Shown here: positions 36,825 through 49,250 of the stretch, piece after piece
Layout: each line of letters opens with the position of its first letter
Position numbering within the stretch: the first letter of the stretch is position 1
Source: Annona cherimola
Lineage: Eukaryota > Streptophyta > Magnoliopsida > Magnoliales > Annonaceae
Reading direction: 5' to 3'
Length of the DNA: 64,000 nt
Assembly: GCA_030490835.1 (NCBI GenBank)
Contig: CM059977.1
Coordinates: 19,449,335 to 19,513,334 of the forward strand
Translations under genes and position numbers: made by a program
The notes under the pieces: generated by a model
Database searches by the model: none
What the model saw: only the letters and a program-made list of their open reading frames with translations
What the model was told of the DNA's origin: nothing

Positions 36825-39800
36825 TCAGACGTTTGACAGTGTATCCTCAGCCTCAGGAACACATGCATTACAGGGAGAATTTACACCGGCCAGCAACTGA
36901 TACAAGTCCATATGCTCTGTTTGAACTTTGAACTCTAAACACTGACATGACCCACAATATCCGCCCCAGGCATAAATTTTGTTCACTGCTCCAATGCCTT
37001 TCAGGAAACTAATAGGCTGACATGTCTCTGCATGATAGATATGTATTATAAAATCCAACTACATCCAAGAAACAAAGGAAGAAAGTCAGTAGAATCTAAA
37101 TTTTAGTGATGTCTATATAATAAAGTCGCCAGTATTCTGGTAATCATTTTCAATTTTTTCTTAAACAGAAGGTGCAAGTTCCTGGAATCAACAATAATAT
37201 CCGTGGCTTGTAAGTATCGGTACATGTTTTCACATCTCTACTAAGTGATGCTCGTATTATTATCAGTATTGGGAATGCCGCATGTAGCCACATGGCTAAT
37301 GGAAATCTCTAACAAGTTTTGGGTAATAACCAATGTGCGGAAGTGTAAATTCCTAGGTTTATTTTATAGGGTTCCCATCGTATGCACCTGGGTGCATTGA
37401 GGCTCAATGCGTCTGGGTGTATACACTCATTTTTTTAAAACTTTTTTCATGAAACTGTTAATATATGTGTATTTAACTGGTAAAATTTTACTAAAATACC
37501 ACTGATTTTTTAAAATCCGAAAAAAAATCTAAAAATCTCCAAAAATGGTAAAAATTGATACGCATGTTAAATACATTTAGATTAACAGTCGTACAAAAAA
37601 AATTTCAAAAAATGGGTGTATGCACCCAGGTACATTGAGGTGTATACAACCTGCACCCTATTTTATATGCCAACTTACAGGACCTGCTGGCCCAGCTACA
37701 TTATTTTTCTAGCAGACAACAGACCTAGAAAAGTGAATCCAACCACATTTTCTGGGACCGAATGAAGCAATTTGCAAAAGTTATAAGCCAAAAAGCAGAG
37801 AAGAACCATCTTTCTCTAACCTTACAAATCCCAGATAAGCATCAATTCAGCATAACTTTCCTACTCATGCCTTAAAACACTCTTGAAGAAATTACTGAAA
37901 ACTAATGAAGTGCCAACCCAGTCATAACCTATCAAACCTCAGATCACTAACTAGTCTACCATATGAAACACCAAAGCAAGCACACTTAGCACCATGGCAC
38001 TTCTCTGAACAGGGTTTATCAAAGTAGATTCAATTGTATGTGATTAATTCGCCAACGACCTCAAAAGTCAAACCTTCTATAAGCAGTTCACATCAAAAAA
38101 ATAAAAATAAATCTATAAGCACTATAATGCTCCCTACTAGGATTAGCATACAAAATACAAATAGGAATTCGGAGAAATGATCAGACAGTTGCATCCTCGA
38201 ATTCTCAAGATTATAGAATCAAATTTCTAAAAAGCAATTGATTTATACCTCATAACTAGATTGTAAAAATAAATCACATGCCTCATCTATGTTTGAGGTC
38301 TAAAGAGTGGTACATAATGCACATGAAGTTGTTCAAAACAAAAAATAAAGAATTTCTCATTTAGTGACTCAATCCAATCCTTGGAATATAAAGTACTCAA
38401 GTTATCCATCTCATGCTCACCAATTCACCTGAAAGTGTTTGAACATTACTCACCTTGAAGATGAGCCCATCTTAGACAGCATGATGCTCTCGCTGCTCTT
38501 TTGATGAAAAGGATACACTTGGATGAATGCAGATCTTTCAGATTTAGTATAGTGGACCAATTGAAACGATTTTTTTTATATTTATTCCCTCAATCAAATG
38601 CGACCTATTTCAGGATATGTTACGCTGTGCATTTAGCAGCATCCAAAGCACTTTTAGACTTCCAAAAGTAAGTCTTTATTAATTTTAGCCTGTTTGCTGG
38701 CCTAAGAAACTGCTTTCTTCTTATCAACAATTGCGATTTTTTGTGGTTGGGAAAAAACTGAAATTTCATGTTTTTCCCTACAATATACAAGCTTCTGCAC
38801 TAGGAGGGAGGAAGACAAACAAAAAACCAATAATTTGTGGGCTCCACCCCACACTAGTGGCCAGTCGTCATTCCTTGGTGGGGTTATTAAAATTTCATGT
38901 CCAAGTGCTTTTGTCTCTGCATAGCTCTTTGAGACCCCAGGTTTGGGCCATCAACATTTAATTCCATTAAAGTATTATCTTTTTAGCATCTTCTCATCTA
39001 GAACATGGCAATTGGCGTGGGTCACCTGCAAATCATCTATTTCCTAGAGTACTAGAGTGCTGGTCGTACAGATTATAACACAGCATTATGGATAATGGAA
39101 TCACTGTTTCAGATGGGCCATGATATCTAGACCATGACGCAACAGCTAAAAAATTTTACATCAAGGGTAAACGGACCCTGATTATCCTTATTTTAGCTTT
39201 TTGAGGTCTACGCTTGAAGTCAAGGAACATCTTAACAGAAGAAAATGCATGTAATAAAATTGTTGCCTGTCCACTAGCTATAGGATCACTATCTCCATAG
39301 GATGATAATCACATGAAATCATAATATGTTGCTCACCCCAGTATCAGTTGCAATAAAACGCATTTAGGGCCCTGGACCCCATGATAACATCACATCACCC
39401 AGTAATCATCTGAACCATAATGAAACCGACACCTAAACACTACGTGCCACAACACTTTCGTCTGGACAATTCAAAGACGTGATAAGGCCATCATATTTGT
39501 AGATTTTCTGAGACGCATGATGCTTTCATTCCCATCACTTCCCACCAAAAGCAAATGAACACAAAGTCATCAAAACAGAGTAAAAGAGCATTGGTAATGT
39601 GCACAATAATAACTGACAAATAGCTATATCATATTATTTACCATTTACATGCAAGAAAAATAACTTGATCTCAGATCAAACGACATTGAGAGAAGATTAG
39701 GCACTTTGGCACTCATGAAACAAGAGGAAGAACATATAAGTGATGCCTCAACCTCATAGCATGAGATATTGAGATGATCACACTGATCATCAATACATTC

Positions 39801-40543
39801 CATTTTCCTAACAACATGTGAATTCTCGTCATGCCATTGCCTAATCCAAAGGGCATGGTAAAGCAGTTATCCTATACCATATGGTATTTTTCTTTCTTTT
39901 TCCTTTCTTCTTTTTTCAAAACAATTTAAAACAATGGGGCAGAGTATTATGCATAAAAAGGCAGAGATGATTGATAACTCAAATAAACCACACCAAGACC
40001 TTCACAAAATCAAATAACCAATGAAAGAAAGAGATGCTGACCAGCAGTAAAATTGCTCAGATGTAACATGCTGTCCTTCTTTCAGTAGACAGATAACTGG
40101 CGACAAACAAGAGTAAACTTTATTGGTGGTACATTATCCTTGTTCCAAAGAATGTGTTCAACTTGTAACTAGAGAATTTTTTGGAAAAAATTTGCAATTC
40201 TTACACATACAATAGATAGTACAACAATCTTCATAAGAAGATAAAACAAACACACAATCAAAAGTTCAAGTTAGGTAACCTAAAGACAATACATGAGCAT
40301 CTATCTAAACTGAACAGTATTACAGCAAGTTACAAGGACATTCATTCTTCGTAAGCCTCTGATGCAAACTTACCTTTCTTCACCCCCTGAGATGGTTGAT
40401 CCAATTCAAAAAAAGCTCGAAGCCAGAGGAAATGAGGAGCTAGGAATTACTTCCAATACACCATGATATCAGCATATCTAGATTACAGTGTGGAATGTGG
40501 CCACAGGCAGAACAGTTTGTTACAACCTGATTGAGAAACAGCG
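36825..40543 (-). other. Splice-signal-bearing region downstream of the VQ gene
   Basis: Minus-strand consensus donors occur at 40373 (AAAG|GTAAGT, 170 nt after the VQ stop codon) and 38453 (CTTCAAG|GTGAGT). A pyrimidine-rich acceptor ends at 37059 (TTGGATGTAG|TTGG) and opens a 77-codon frame at 37058-36825 that I do not recognise. This could be a spliced 3' UTR of the VQ gene or a separate transcript. A foldback MITE copy sits at 37376-37650. Confidence 0.35.
37376..37650. repeat. Foldback MITE copy, left arm shortened
   Basis: It has termini with TGCACCTGGGTGCATTGAGG and GGTGTATGCACCCAGG, and the right arm AAAATCTCCAAAAATGGTAAAA as in the 54583 copy. Part of the left internal arm is missing. 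Confidence 0.75.
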
Positions 40544-41512
40544 TCACTCCCTCCATCTAGGGCTCAGCAACGGAAAAAACCCAGAGGGAGAGGATGGAAA
40601 CATGATCCCAGGTGAAGGCGGGAGCTGCGGACCGGGCCCCAGGATACCTGAACCTGGCACCAGCGGCGAAAGCGAGAAGTTTTGAGGGAATGGCGATGGA
40701 AACTGGAACCCAGGTGACAGGGGAGGGTATGGCGACCGTGGGGACAATAGATTCAAGAAGCTGCTCGGAGATGGCAAGAGAGCAGGAGAGAGAGGAGCAC
40801 TCCCACCTCGGGGAGAAGGAAAAGCAGGAGGAGCAACAGGAGGCGTTGGTAGTATCCCATTTGAAGGAGGGGGGCCTTGTGGCAGAAGCTGACCAGGAGG
40901 AATCTGCTTCGACCCCGAGTCGAGGATCGAGCTCTGAAGGTAGCGCATGTAAGCCGAAATCGGCGACTCGGCCGTGTTCGCCCAAGCAGCAGCGGAATCA
41001 CCGCCAGGCATTAAGGGGGAGAAGGGCCCTGGGCGAACGAGGAAAGGCGAAAAGGGATCGGGGTTCGGAGCAACGGGTGGTACTGGAGGGGGAATAGGCG
41101 GGCGGGCGATGGGCGTTGTAATTGGCGGCGGCCGTATCCTTTGCAATCGATTGCTAGGAGGTCTGGGAGGGTTGCTGCTGTGGCGGGGGACCGGCGGCGG
41201 CGGCGGGAGCGGGTCATGGTGCGAAGGCGAGCCGGTGAGCTTCTGGACGATGCTTCGGAAATCGTTCTTGTTGATGTTGTAGACTTGGGGCTGTGGTTGC
41301 TGCTGCTGCTGCTGCTGCTGCGGTGGTAGGAGATGTTGCTTCGAGTTCCCGAAGTTGGGGTGGTGAAGCGGGCTTTTCCGGATGTTCTTGCCGATTTTAT
41401 TCACGCCCAAATGCTCGCTGTGCTGCCTGCCGATATTTGTGGCTAAATTCGCATTCGAATTTGGGTTTGGATTCAGATTCGAATGCATGCCTGGCCTGCC
41501 TGGCCTATCCAT
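40544..41512 (-). CDS. IKU1: VQ-motif protein, HAIKU1-like, intronless
   Basis: An uninterrupted frame of 322 codons. The VQ motif is FRSIVQKLTG at residues 85-94, the core through which VQ proteins bind WRKY transcription factors in the nucleus. Residues 38-54 carry NKIGKNIRKSPLHHPNF, and a polyglutamine run (65-72) precedes QPQVYNINKNDF; this arrangement marks the HAIKU1/VQ14-VQ9 group. The rest is Pro/Ser-rich and disordered, with repeated SPLSP/PPLSP and SPISAYMRYLQSS, and ends in FFPLLSPRWRE. In Arabidopsis, IKU1 acts with IKU2 and MINI3 (WRKY10) to promote endosperm growth and seed size. Function here is inferred from the family, and VQ9-type paralogy cannot be excluded. The local GC content is far above the flanks because of Pro/Gly codons. 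A possible spliced 3' UTR is noted under 36825-40543. Confidence 0.9.
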   Translation of the reverse strand: MDRPGRPGMHSNLNPNPNSNANLATNIGRQHSEHLGVNKIGKNIRKSPLHHPNFGNSKQHLLPPQQQQQQQQPQPQVYNINKNDFRSIVQKLTGSPSHHDPLPPPPPVPRHSSNPPRPPSNRLQRIRPPPITTPIARPPIPPPVPPVAPNPDPFSPFLVRPGPFSPLMPGGDSAAAWANTAESPISAYMRYLQSSILDSGSKQIPPGQLLPQGPPPSNGILPTPPVAPPAFPSPRGGSAPLSPALLPSPSSFLNLLSPRSPYPPLSPGFQFPSPFPQNFSLSPLVPGSGILGPGPQLPPSPGIMFPSSPSGFFPLLSPRWRE

Positions 41513-42225
41513 TTCTCAAACCGTTGAGCTTTCCGAAGTCGGAAGGAAAAAAGACTCTAGTCCATAGGAAGAGAGAAAGAAGGAAAGGAGGAGCTCCTAG
41601 TAAAGCCACAGAAGGCGTTCGGTGAAATGAGAAAGAAGGAAAACGCGTCTCTGGCCCTTTTTCCTTCTGCTTTTTTTGACTTGAGCGTCTGGGGGTGTGG
41701 ATTTTTCCTTGTTTAGATGTGGATCTGATCTTGTATACTTGGATTGGAGTGATAGGAAAAGGAAGGAAAGGAGAGATTGGGACGAAGAAACCCTAGTTTG
41801 GTGGAAGCGACGGGCTGCTTGCGTTCGCTCTCGCTGATAGTGGGTAAGGAGAGAGTAGTCAACGAGATGGAGAATAGAGCAAGAAGAACCCAGCCGAGTG
41901 CAACCAGATGTACTGCTGCCAATCAGACGTGCACTCACAGGATAATTTTAAAATAAAGGAAGATAATAAACCAATTTAATACTAATTAAATTATTTATCA
42001 AAAAAAAATACTAATTAAATTATCTAGGGCCGTTAACTAATGAAGCCGGTGCTAAATGGAAGGGACGTTTTTAGTAATTAGCAGAATTTGTCTCTGTGGA
42101 TAAATTACATGTGAGGATTTCAAAGTCAGGGCATTTTTCCAATTCGCATCCCTACAGCTTTCCAATTTTGCAAATAACCTTGCCTGGCACTTCCTGGCCA
42201 GTAACCCCCAATTTCATACTTCGGG
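41513..42225. promoter_or_regulatory. 5' UTR and promoter region of the VQ gene
   Basis: Upstream of the start on the minus strand is a CT-rich leader to about 41900. Competing short frames there (41597-41938, 41713-41922) are probably leader sequence or upstream ORFs. I see no clear TATA box. Confidence 0.4.
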
Positions 42226-42512
42226 TGTGTTTGTTTAGGATAAAAAAGTGTCAACTAAAATTTTTCAATCTAAAACTTTTCACTCTCCATAATTACTCTA
42301 TTTTTTAATTATTTTTTCACATTTTTCTACACAAACTACCCTACTTTTCAATCATTTCTACACAACTACCCATACAACTAACCTATCTATTTTAACTTTA
42401 TTCTCTTTACTCCTCATCATTACTCCTATTATATCACATCACTTTCTATTGATTTGACAACTTCTACTCCAAAAACTTTTCATCGAAAGTTTTACCTCCA
42501 ACCAAACACACC
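42226..42512 (+). mobile_element. Tourist-like MITE copy
   Basis: It runs from GGGTGTGTTTGTTTAGG to CCAACCAAACACACCC. The inverted ends extend to CTTC/GAAG. This is one of the least diverged copies, with the core CTATCTATTTTAACTTTATT. Confidence 0.85.
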
Positions 42513-43949
42513 CGAAGGTCAGCCACTGACACTCGGTCAGTATTTCTGAGAATTTCTCCTTTTTAAACTGTTTTTTTTTCGTGCAAACAAGTGTATGAAT
42601 GAACTCCACAAAGCACGCTTGGTTTCAATTTAAGATTATTTTCTGTCGACTAAAAAATAAAAATATAGCTCCAAATTTTGTTTATATTTAAGATTATTTT
42701 CTGTCGACCAAAAAATAAAAACGTAGCTCCAAATGTAAAAAATAAAAATTTAGCTCCAAATTGAGTGTATTTCAGCGGTCAATATCTTCATTGCTTTTAC
42801 GTAATGTCTTCTATTTTTATTATGTTAGTTATTATGCAAAATCGAATTCAACATGTTTAACATCATTTGTTTAAGCACGAAACTAAGTTTCATCTAAATT
42901 AAATATATGTGTGTGCCACTTTTGCTTAAAAATAGATAAATATATGTGTGACTTAGTAAAAAAGTTTAGATCCATTCACATCCGTATTAAAGTATAATAA
43001 TATTTTAGATTATTTAGATGTTGAAAATTCTATTTTAAAATTGATTTTATATATTTGTAAACAAGGCCCATATATAATAATACTGGACAAATGAAAAAAT
43101 TTACATAATAATATAACGATTTAAGTATAATAGATAAAATAATTTTTTCATCGTTCTTTAAGATATAAAAATGAAGATGTTATATAGAAGCAAAGCCCAT
43201 TTTATTAATCTAGAAAAAAAAAAAAAAAGTTGATAAGCTGTTGTGTAAGGAAAGTTAGAAGATGTGAAAAAAGTAATATGATAAGTAGGAATAAAGTTCA
43301 GTTGTATGAAAAAGTGTATAGACATGATTAGAACATTAGTTAATTATAGGAACATATATATGTGTAAAAATGACGAAAAAGTAAGATAATTATCTCTGAA
43401 AATGTGCGAAAATTTTCTTTAAAAATTTGAAATACCGAACACACCATAAATAATTTAAAATGGAGAGTTTCATAATGATCGACAAGTGAAATAGTAAGTT
43501 GGTTGATTTTGGAAAAAAAAATTATCTAGATAGCGTTTATTTGAAATTTTAAGATTTCTGGACCATAAATTTCAAAATTTAAAATTTCTTTTGAGGTATA
43601 TCCCCAAATTCCTTTTTAACCTATGAGGCCACTTCCATAAAACTGCTCTTTTATGTAACTTACTCCATTTTTAAATTTTTAATGGTTGATGAAAAATTCA
43701 TTTCATCTATTATATTTTACATTATTACTATTATTATATAAACAATTTCATTTATTTAGAATCATTATACATGGGCCCTATCTACAAATGTGCAAAATTA
43801 ATATAATAAAATAATTTAATAATAAATATTAATTTTTAAGTAACATTTTCAATATCTAAATAGTGTAAAATATCGTTATTAAGTGGATAAATAATCGTAT
43901 AAAATATTATTATATTTTAATATATCTGGGAATAGAAATAAGGCCCAGA
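42513..43949. other. AT-rich DNA with MITE remnants
   Basis: A short tandem repeat, AAGATTATTTTCTGTCGAC, occurs twice (about 42633 and 42691). A diverged reverse Tourist-like copy lies at about 43185-43447, ending ACCGAACACACC. No gene is seen. Confidence 0.5.
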
Positions 43950-44251
43950 TCTAGTGCACACGAGTATACTTAACTTTGATGCACCTCGAGTGCAAAAATT
44001 TATTTTTTATATTTTTTTTGAAAATTATTATATACAATAGTTAATCTAAGTGCGTGAATTATGAAAATACTATTGATTTTAAAAAATAAAAATATATATA
44101 CAAATCTCCAAATTTGATAAAACTCGATACACATGTTAAATACGCATATATTAACATTATATAAAATTTTCAAAAAATAAAAAATGAATTAAATATACCT
44201 TAGTACATTGAAGCTAAGTACACCTCCGTACACCCAAGGGTGCATTCAGTC
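43950..44251. repeat. Foldback MITE copy, diverged
   Basis: It keeps the family layout: GTGCACACGAGTATAC and GATGCACCTCGAGTGCA on the left, AAATCTCCAAATTTGATAAAA inside, and GTACACCCAAGGGTGCATTC on the right. Confidence 0.65.
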
Positions 44252-44429
44252 ATGAGTAATAGATAAGTATTTTTTTAATTTACGTACGAATGTACTTATT
44301 TTATGTAACTGTTGCTTCTATACATATTGGATTTTGAGAAATATTAGTTCAGTAACTAAATAAGTTATATTAAATATAATGTATAGATTGAGTTTTGTAT
44401 AAATTATCAATATTTAAATAATTAAAAGA

Positions 44430-44697
44430 TTATTTAACATAAAAATTTTCGACCAAAACTTTTTAATCTAAAATTTTTTACTCTCCATAACTACTATATT
44501 TTTTATTATTTATTCACATCTTCCTATGCAAACTACCATATTTTTGCAATCATTTTTATACAACTATACTAATATATCTATTTTAATTTTATTTTTTATT
44601 TTTTATTTTTTATTATTAACATACTCTATCACATTTTTTTTTCATTTCAAAAATGTTTACATTTAAAAATTTTATCATTTCCTAAATACACTTTATA
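44430..44697 (+). mobile_element. Tourist-like MITE copy, diverged
   Basis: It contains ACTTTTTAATCTAAAATTTTTTACTCTCCATAACTAC and ends TTTCCTAAATACACTTT. The left end is not clear. Confidence 0.6.
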
Positions 44698-45609
44698 TAT
44701 GAAATCATTTTTACTTGACTCGGTTACATAGAAGCCTATTTGGTGGTGGACATGTATTAGTTCTGCCGCAGACGTTGAAATTTGGAGGCCTGTGCAGTGG
44801 GATAATGATTGAAATATATAATAATAAAAAAACGGTGATGCAACGAACCGATGTTTGGTTTCGTGATCCTCTGGACTGTAATTAAGGTGCAGGCTAACAC
44901 CTCCAACGAGCACTGGTTTCAACTTTCGAGTCCTCGCGGCGAAGTTCGACGTGTTACTTAACTCGAACCGGTAATCGAGTAATACAAAAATACGGGCACG
45001 TTTGTTACCGCAGAAGTGTAGGAAACATGGGATTAGATTTTTTAAGGTTAATTTTCATTAATCACATTAATTTTCTTATTTTATTTCTATATTTCAATCA
45101 TTTTTCTTACCAACTATATATAACAAATCTATTAATTCCAACTATACCTCTATAATTCCCTATCAATCACACATTTCTTAAAATATTTTCTTTTTTCGTT
45201 TCTTACAATTTCCCACAATCTCACAATTCTACACATTATCAAACATCATCTATAAGAGCGAATTGTAATCATAATTTCATTTATACCTCCAAACCTTTAA
45301 AAATTCTACATATATCCATATAATTTTATACAAAAATTTTTGTATATAATATATATGTCAACAAAATTTGACTAATGTTGCATATATGTCTCCAAATTTA
45401 CTGAAATTATAAACATGTCGGTAAAGTTTGCATAAAATTACAAATATATCCATTTTATGAAGATGCTAACAAATTTTTTTGTAAAATGACAAAAATATCG
45501 TGTTAAGTTAAAAGATGTACTAGCGATTTTGTAAGAGCATTTCTGGTAATCTTGTAGAAAATTCTAACAACATCATTACAAAACGAAAACATTTGCAATT
45601 TTATATAAA
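44698..45609. other. Spacer with an unclassified MITE-like segment
   Basis: The segment 45000-45255 (GGGCACGTTTGTTACC to ATCAAACATCATC) resembles a distant relative of the Tourist-like family. Repeats of AAATTACAAATATATCC type follow. No gene is seen. Confidence 0.4.
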
Positions 45610-45893
45610 TATTGGGTATACTTGGTAATATGTATAAAATGTCAAGTTAAAACTTTTCAATTTAAAACTTTTCACTTTCCACAATTACCATATTTTTAAT
45701 TATTTTTCACATTTTCCTATACAACTACCCTACTTTTCAATTGTTTCTACACAATCACCCATACAACTAACCTATCTATTTTAACTTTATCTTATTTACT
45801 TCTCATCATTACCCCTATCATATCACGTCATTTGACAACTTTTACTCTTCAAAACTTTTCATCAAAAATTTTATCCATTCCCAAACACACCTC
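45610..45893 (+). mobile_element. Tourist-like MITE copy
   Basis: It runs from GGGTATACTTGG to CCAAACACACC with an intact core (AACCTATCTATTTTAACTTT). Forward orientation. Confidence 0.75.
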
Positions 45894-47334
45894 TTATTGA
45901 CATATTTATAATTTCGGCAAACTTCATGACACGGATGCAATATTAGTCAAACATTGAAAACATATCTGTGAAAATCTCTTTCATATATTTTCCCCAAAAT
46001 TTTATTATTTTCACACTTTCATGTAAAATAACAAATATATTAAAATCTAATTATGAATTTATAAATAAGAATTTATGTTCTAGTGGTATATTGATTTTAT
46101 AGTGATGAAAGTTTGATTATATAACTTTAAAAAAGACTAAAAATTAATTTGAATTTATTAATTGAATCTCCCACTCCAAGTATTAGTTCTCGATGGTCTG
46201 TATATGAGCCCATTCCAATGGGGCTTAATACTATTGAGTCGATGATCTTGATAGGATTGGCCAATGAAAATGAAAATTAATTATTGAGGACTGACAAATC
46301 AGGAAAACAACAATAGCTACGGATACTTTTCTTAATCAAGAGGGGAAAATATAATATATGTTTATGTAGCCATTGATCAAAAAGCATCTTCCATAGCTAC
46401 TTAGAATTATAACTATGATTTGCGCATAGCTGATTTCATAGAGGACCGTATGCAGAAACGGAGTTTTGGGTAAAATATATAAGTACATTTAGAATTTTTA
46501 AAATTTCACGAGTATAAATGGAAATAAAGATGTAATTCATAGGTACATGTGCAATTTGGTTGATATATAATTATTTTACAATTGTCAAGATTTATATAAG
46601 TGTAAAAAGATTTTTGAAGAAAATGGCATAGCATTTTTCTTTTTAAAAAATTTTCTTATATTTTTTCCTTTTCCTATTTAATATAGACATGGGCAATTAA
46701 ATCCATGGTGTTCATTTTAGTTTAGAATTAAACAATTTCATTGAAGGACATCACTCAAGACACAACTTAGTGGAATTAACATTATATATGTATAAGTGTA
46801 ATCTCGGCTTCTAGTCCAGAAAGGAGCTAAGAGTGTTGATGGATTAAGTTAATTCGTAAATTCGCCCTGTTCAACCCATTTAATGGGTTTTAATTGAAAT
46901 TTTTGAATAAATAGTTTATAATCTATTAACTCAGTTTAAATAAAGAAATATATTAAAGTCAGATGTTTACAACTCATCAATCGGTTTAGAAATCAGTTGA
47001 ATCCGATAAACTCCCAAGTTGTTTACAACATATTAAAAGTGATGTGTGAGAGATATTCCTAATCATAATATATGATATTTAAAATTTGATTGTTTGAGTT
47101 TATTTGGTAATGAAAAGTCTTACTCAGTGCATCCGTCTATTAAATGCATATTTATGACTCTTGAAAACGTATATTTATATTGATTGAGTTATTAGATTGA
47201 AATAAAATATTATTTACATCTTAGAACAAGAACAAGCAAATGTTGTGTTAGATTAGCCAGAATTTTAAAGAGATATTCACATCGAAGCATTTATCTCCAA
47301 GGCAATCAAGTATGTTTTTGAGTCAGCAACATAT
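45894..47334. other. AT-rich intergenic DNA
   Basis: No gene is seen. The part at 46828-47040 (AGTGTTGATGG, AACCCATTTAATGGGTTTTA) resembles the possible hAT-like fragment at 24755. Confidence 0.45.
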
Positions 47335-47610
47335 TTTTCAGTTATCTAGACATATATTTCCGCTACGCTCATTTTTTATATATGTTGTTCTTTAACTGCC
47401 CAACATTCTGCTCCATAAAGCATAGCAGGCCTAATCGCAGTCTTATAAAATTTTCCTTTTAGTTTGATTGGAACTCGACGGTTGCATAAAATTCCTGACG
47501 CACTTCTCCATTTCTTCCATTCTGCTTGAATTCTATGTATTATATTTTTCTCAATTTCTCCGTTCTTTTGAACTATTGATCCTAAGTACCGAAAGTGATT
47601 AGTTCTTTAA
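47335..47610 (-). pseudogene. RTE-type LINE fragment, minus strand
   Basis: The minus-strand translation gives NHFRYLGSIVQKNGEIEKN, WKKWRSASGILCN and YKTAIRPAMLYGAECWAV. This is the thumb/C-terminal part of the same LINE family as 17390-18420, in better preserved form. Only about 275 bp remain. Confidence 0.85.
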
Positions 47611-48819
47611 ATATATAAAAATTAATTTTATTTATCTATTATCTAGAAAATTTAATGCATGTATTTCAAAAATTGTATTATCATTATTCTGATTATAGGT
47701 TTTAAAGTACGACTTATGACAAAATTATAGTTTTTAAATATAATATAAAACCTATTTTAAAAAAATGATCAAGAAACGAACTTGGAACCAACGTAACCTT
47801 AAAAAATAAGGAAGGGTGGGTTTAGAATTAACTCAATCTAAAATAAAATGAAAATAAGTTTGTAAAGTTAACTTCGAAATGAGCCTCCTCAACCCAAGTT
47901 ATTTCCCAAGACACAAGCTCTCTCTAATAACTAAGAGATAAAACGTTCCCCTCTTATTTCAAAATCAGTGACCATTGGCGCAAGGGACAGAGCGTCATTC
48001 AACTAGATTACGCCCCCATAGTAGAAATGAAAATTTTTAAATGAATTAGGATTATAATTAAGCTCTGACTCATCACACTCGATTGGTTAATACTACAAAG
48101 GCAGCAACAACCTCTATGTAATAAACAAATTCGTTGAAGTTGAATCCTGGATTTTCAAACATATTTTAGAATTCCATGCCGTGTGAGCAATAACTACATA
48201 GTTGAATTCCTTTTTTAAAAAAATGCCTAAGGTCAATAAAATAAAGAAGAGGGAGTGATTGTTGTTAGGTACATCCACACTAACAAGTTTTAAAATTGAA
48301 ATTAAGCAGTCTATATGGTTATAGTTATGAAATCAATTTCTCGTTGTCCACGGTATTCGTAGGATGAGTTAAAACTAGAGTTTTTCATATGACCCCATAG
48401 ATGTGATTTATTTTTTAGACAGAATAAAATTCAACGTTTAATACATTTAGAATCATTTATTTGGCCTAAAAACAAAGTTTCTTTACAATCAAATTGTAGA
48501 TGGGTCTTATTTGAAAATGCGCAAAATCAATATAATAAAATAGTTTATATATGAAATATCAAATCATATTTTTAATATCTAAAATATTGTTCTTATACAA
48601 ATAAACGATATTATAAGATATTATTGTATTAAAAAATATATCATATTTTTCACAATTTATGCATGAATATATTTGTTAAAATAAATTTGGTCCACAGAGA
48701 ACTCTGATCGAGATAGTTTGATCCCAATAAAAACCCTGCGGATGCTCTATCCCTAAAACCATCAACTCCCAAACCTAATTTATAAAAAGTCCTTAATCAT
48801 TTTTCTGCGAAATCCCCTA
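47611..48819. other. AT-rich spacer, no gene seen
   Basis: Nothing supported. The sequence is AT-rich with many stops in all frames. Confidence 0.45.
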
Positions 48820-49075
48820 CTCAAACTCTAGACCTTTAACACCACTCGGACTACCTGTATGCCAACCAAGCTACACGGGTTGCTGAAATAACGTTCAAAA
48901 ATAAAAATATAAATACAACTCATAACATATTTAAATAATAATTTGTCAAGGTCCATTATTACTCATTTGGTCCAGTTGGTCAAAAAGTCTATCCTTGCCA
49001 CGTAGGGTGTCCTACGTAGATTTCGACCAATCAACTTAAATTATTATTATTATTTTCAACATTTTACAATAATAC
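48820..49075 (+). repeat. Dispersed repeat, copy 2 of a direct pair
   Basis: This is the partner of 30890-31140. It includes CTACCTGTATGCCAACCAAG, GGGTTGCTGAAATAACG, GTTGGTCAAAAAGTC and CCTTGCCACGTAGGG. Confidence 0.65.
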
Positions 49076-49250
49076 TCCACTGAAGAGTTGCAATATGAAT
49101 GAGTTTTTTTGAGTTAGAAGCTTAGTCATCATTGTGTCAATGTTATAGTACCAGTCTGATCCTACTATAATACAAAGAGACTCGACTTTCAAATCCGAGA
49201 GGTCGTTCCTCAAAGATGGTCGAGTAATGAAGCTATAACTTTAGTCTTTT

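Noticed and set aside
40612..41625. Several 60-160-codon plus-strand frames opposite the VQ gene
   Set aside because: They are antisense shadows of proline-rich codons (Gly/Arg-rich translation).
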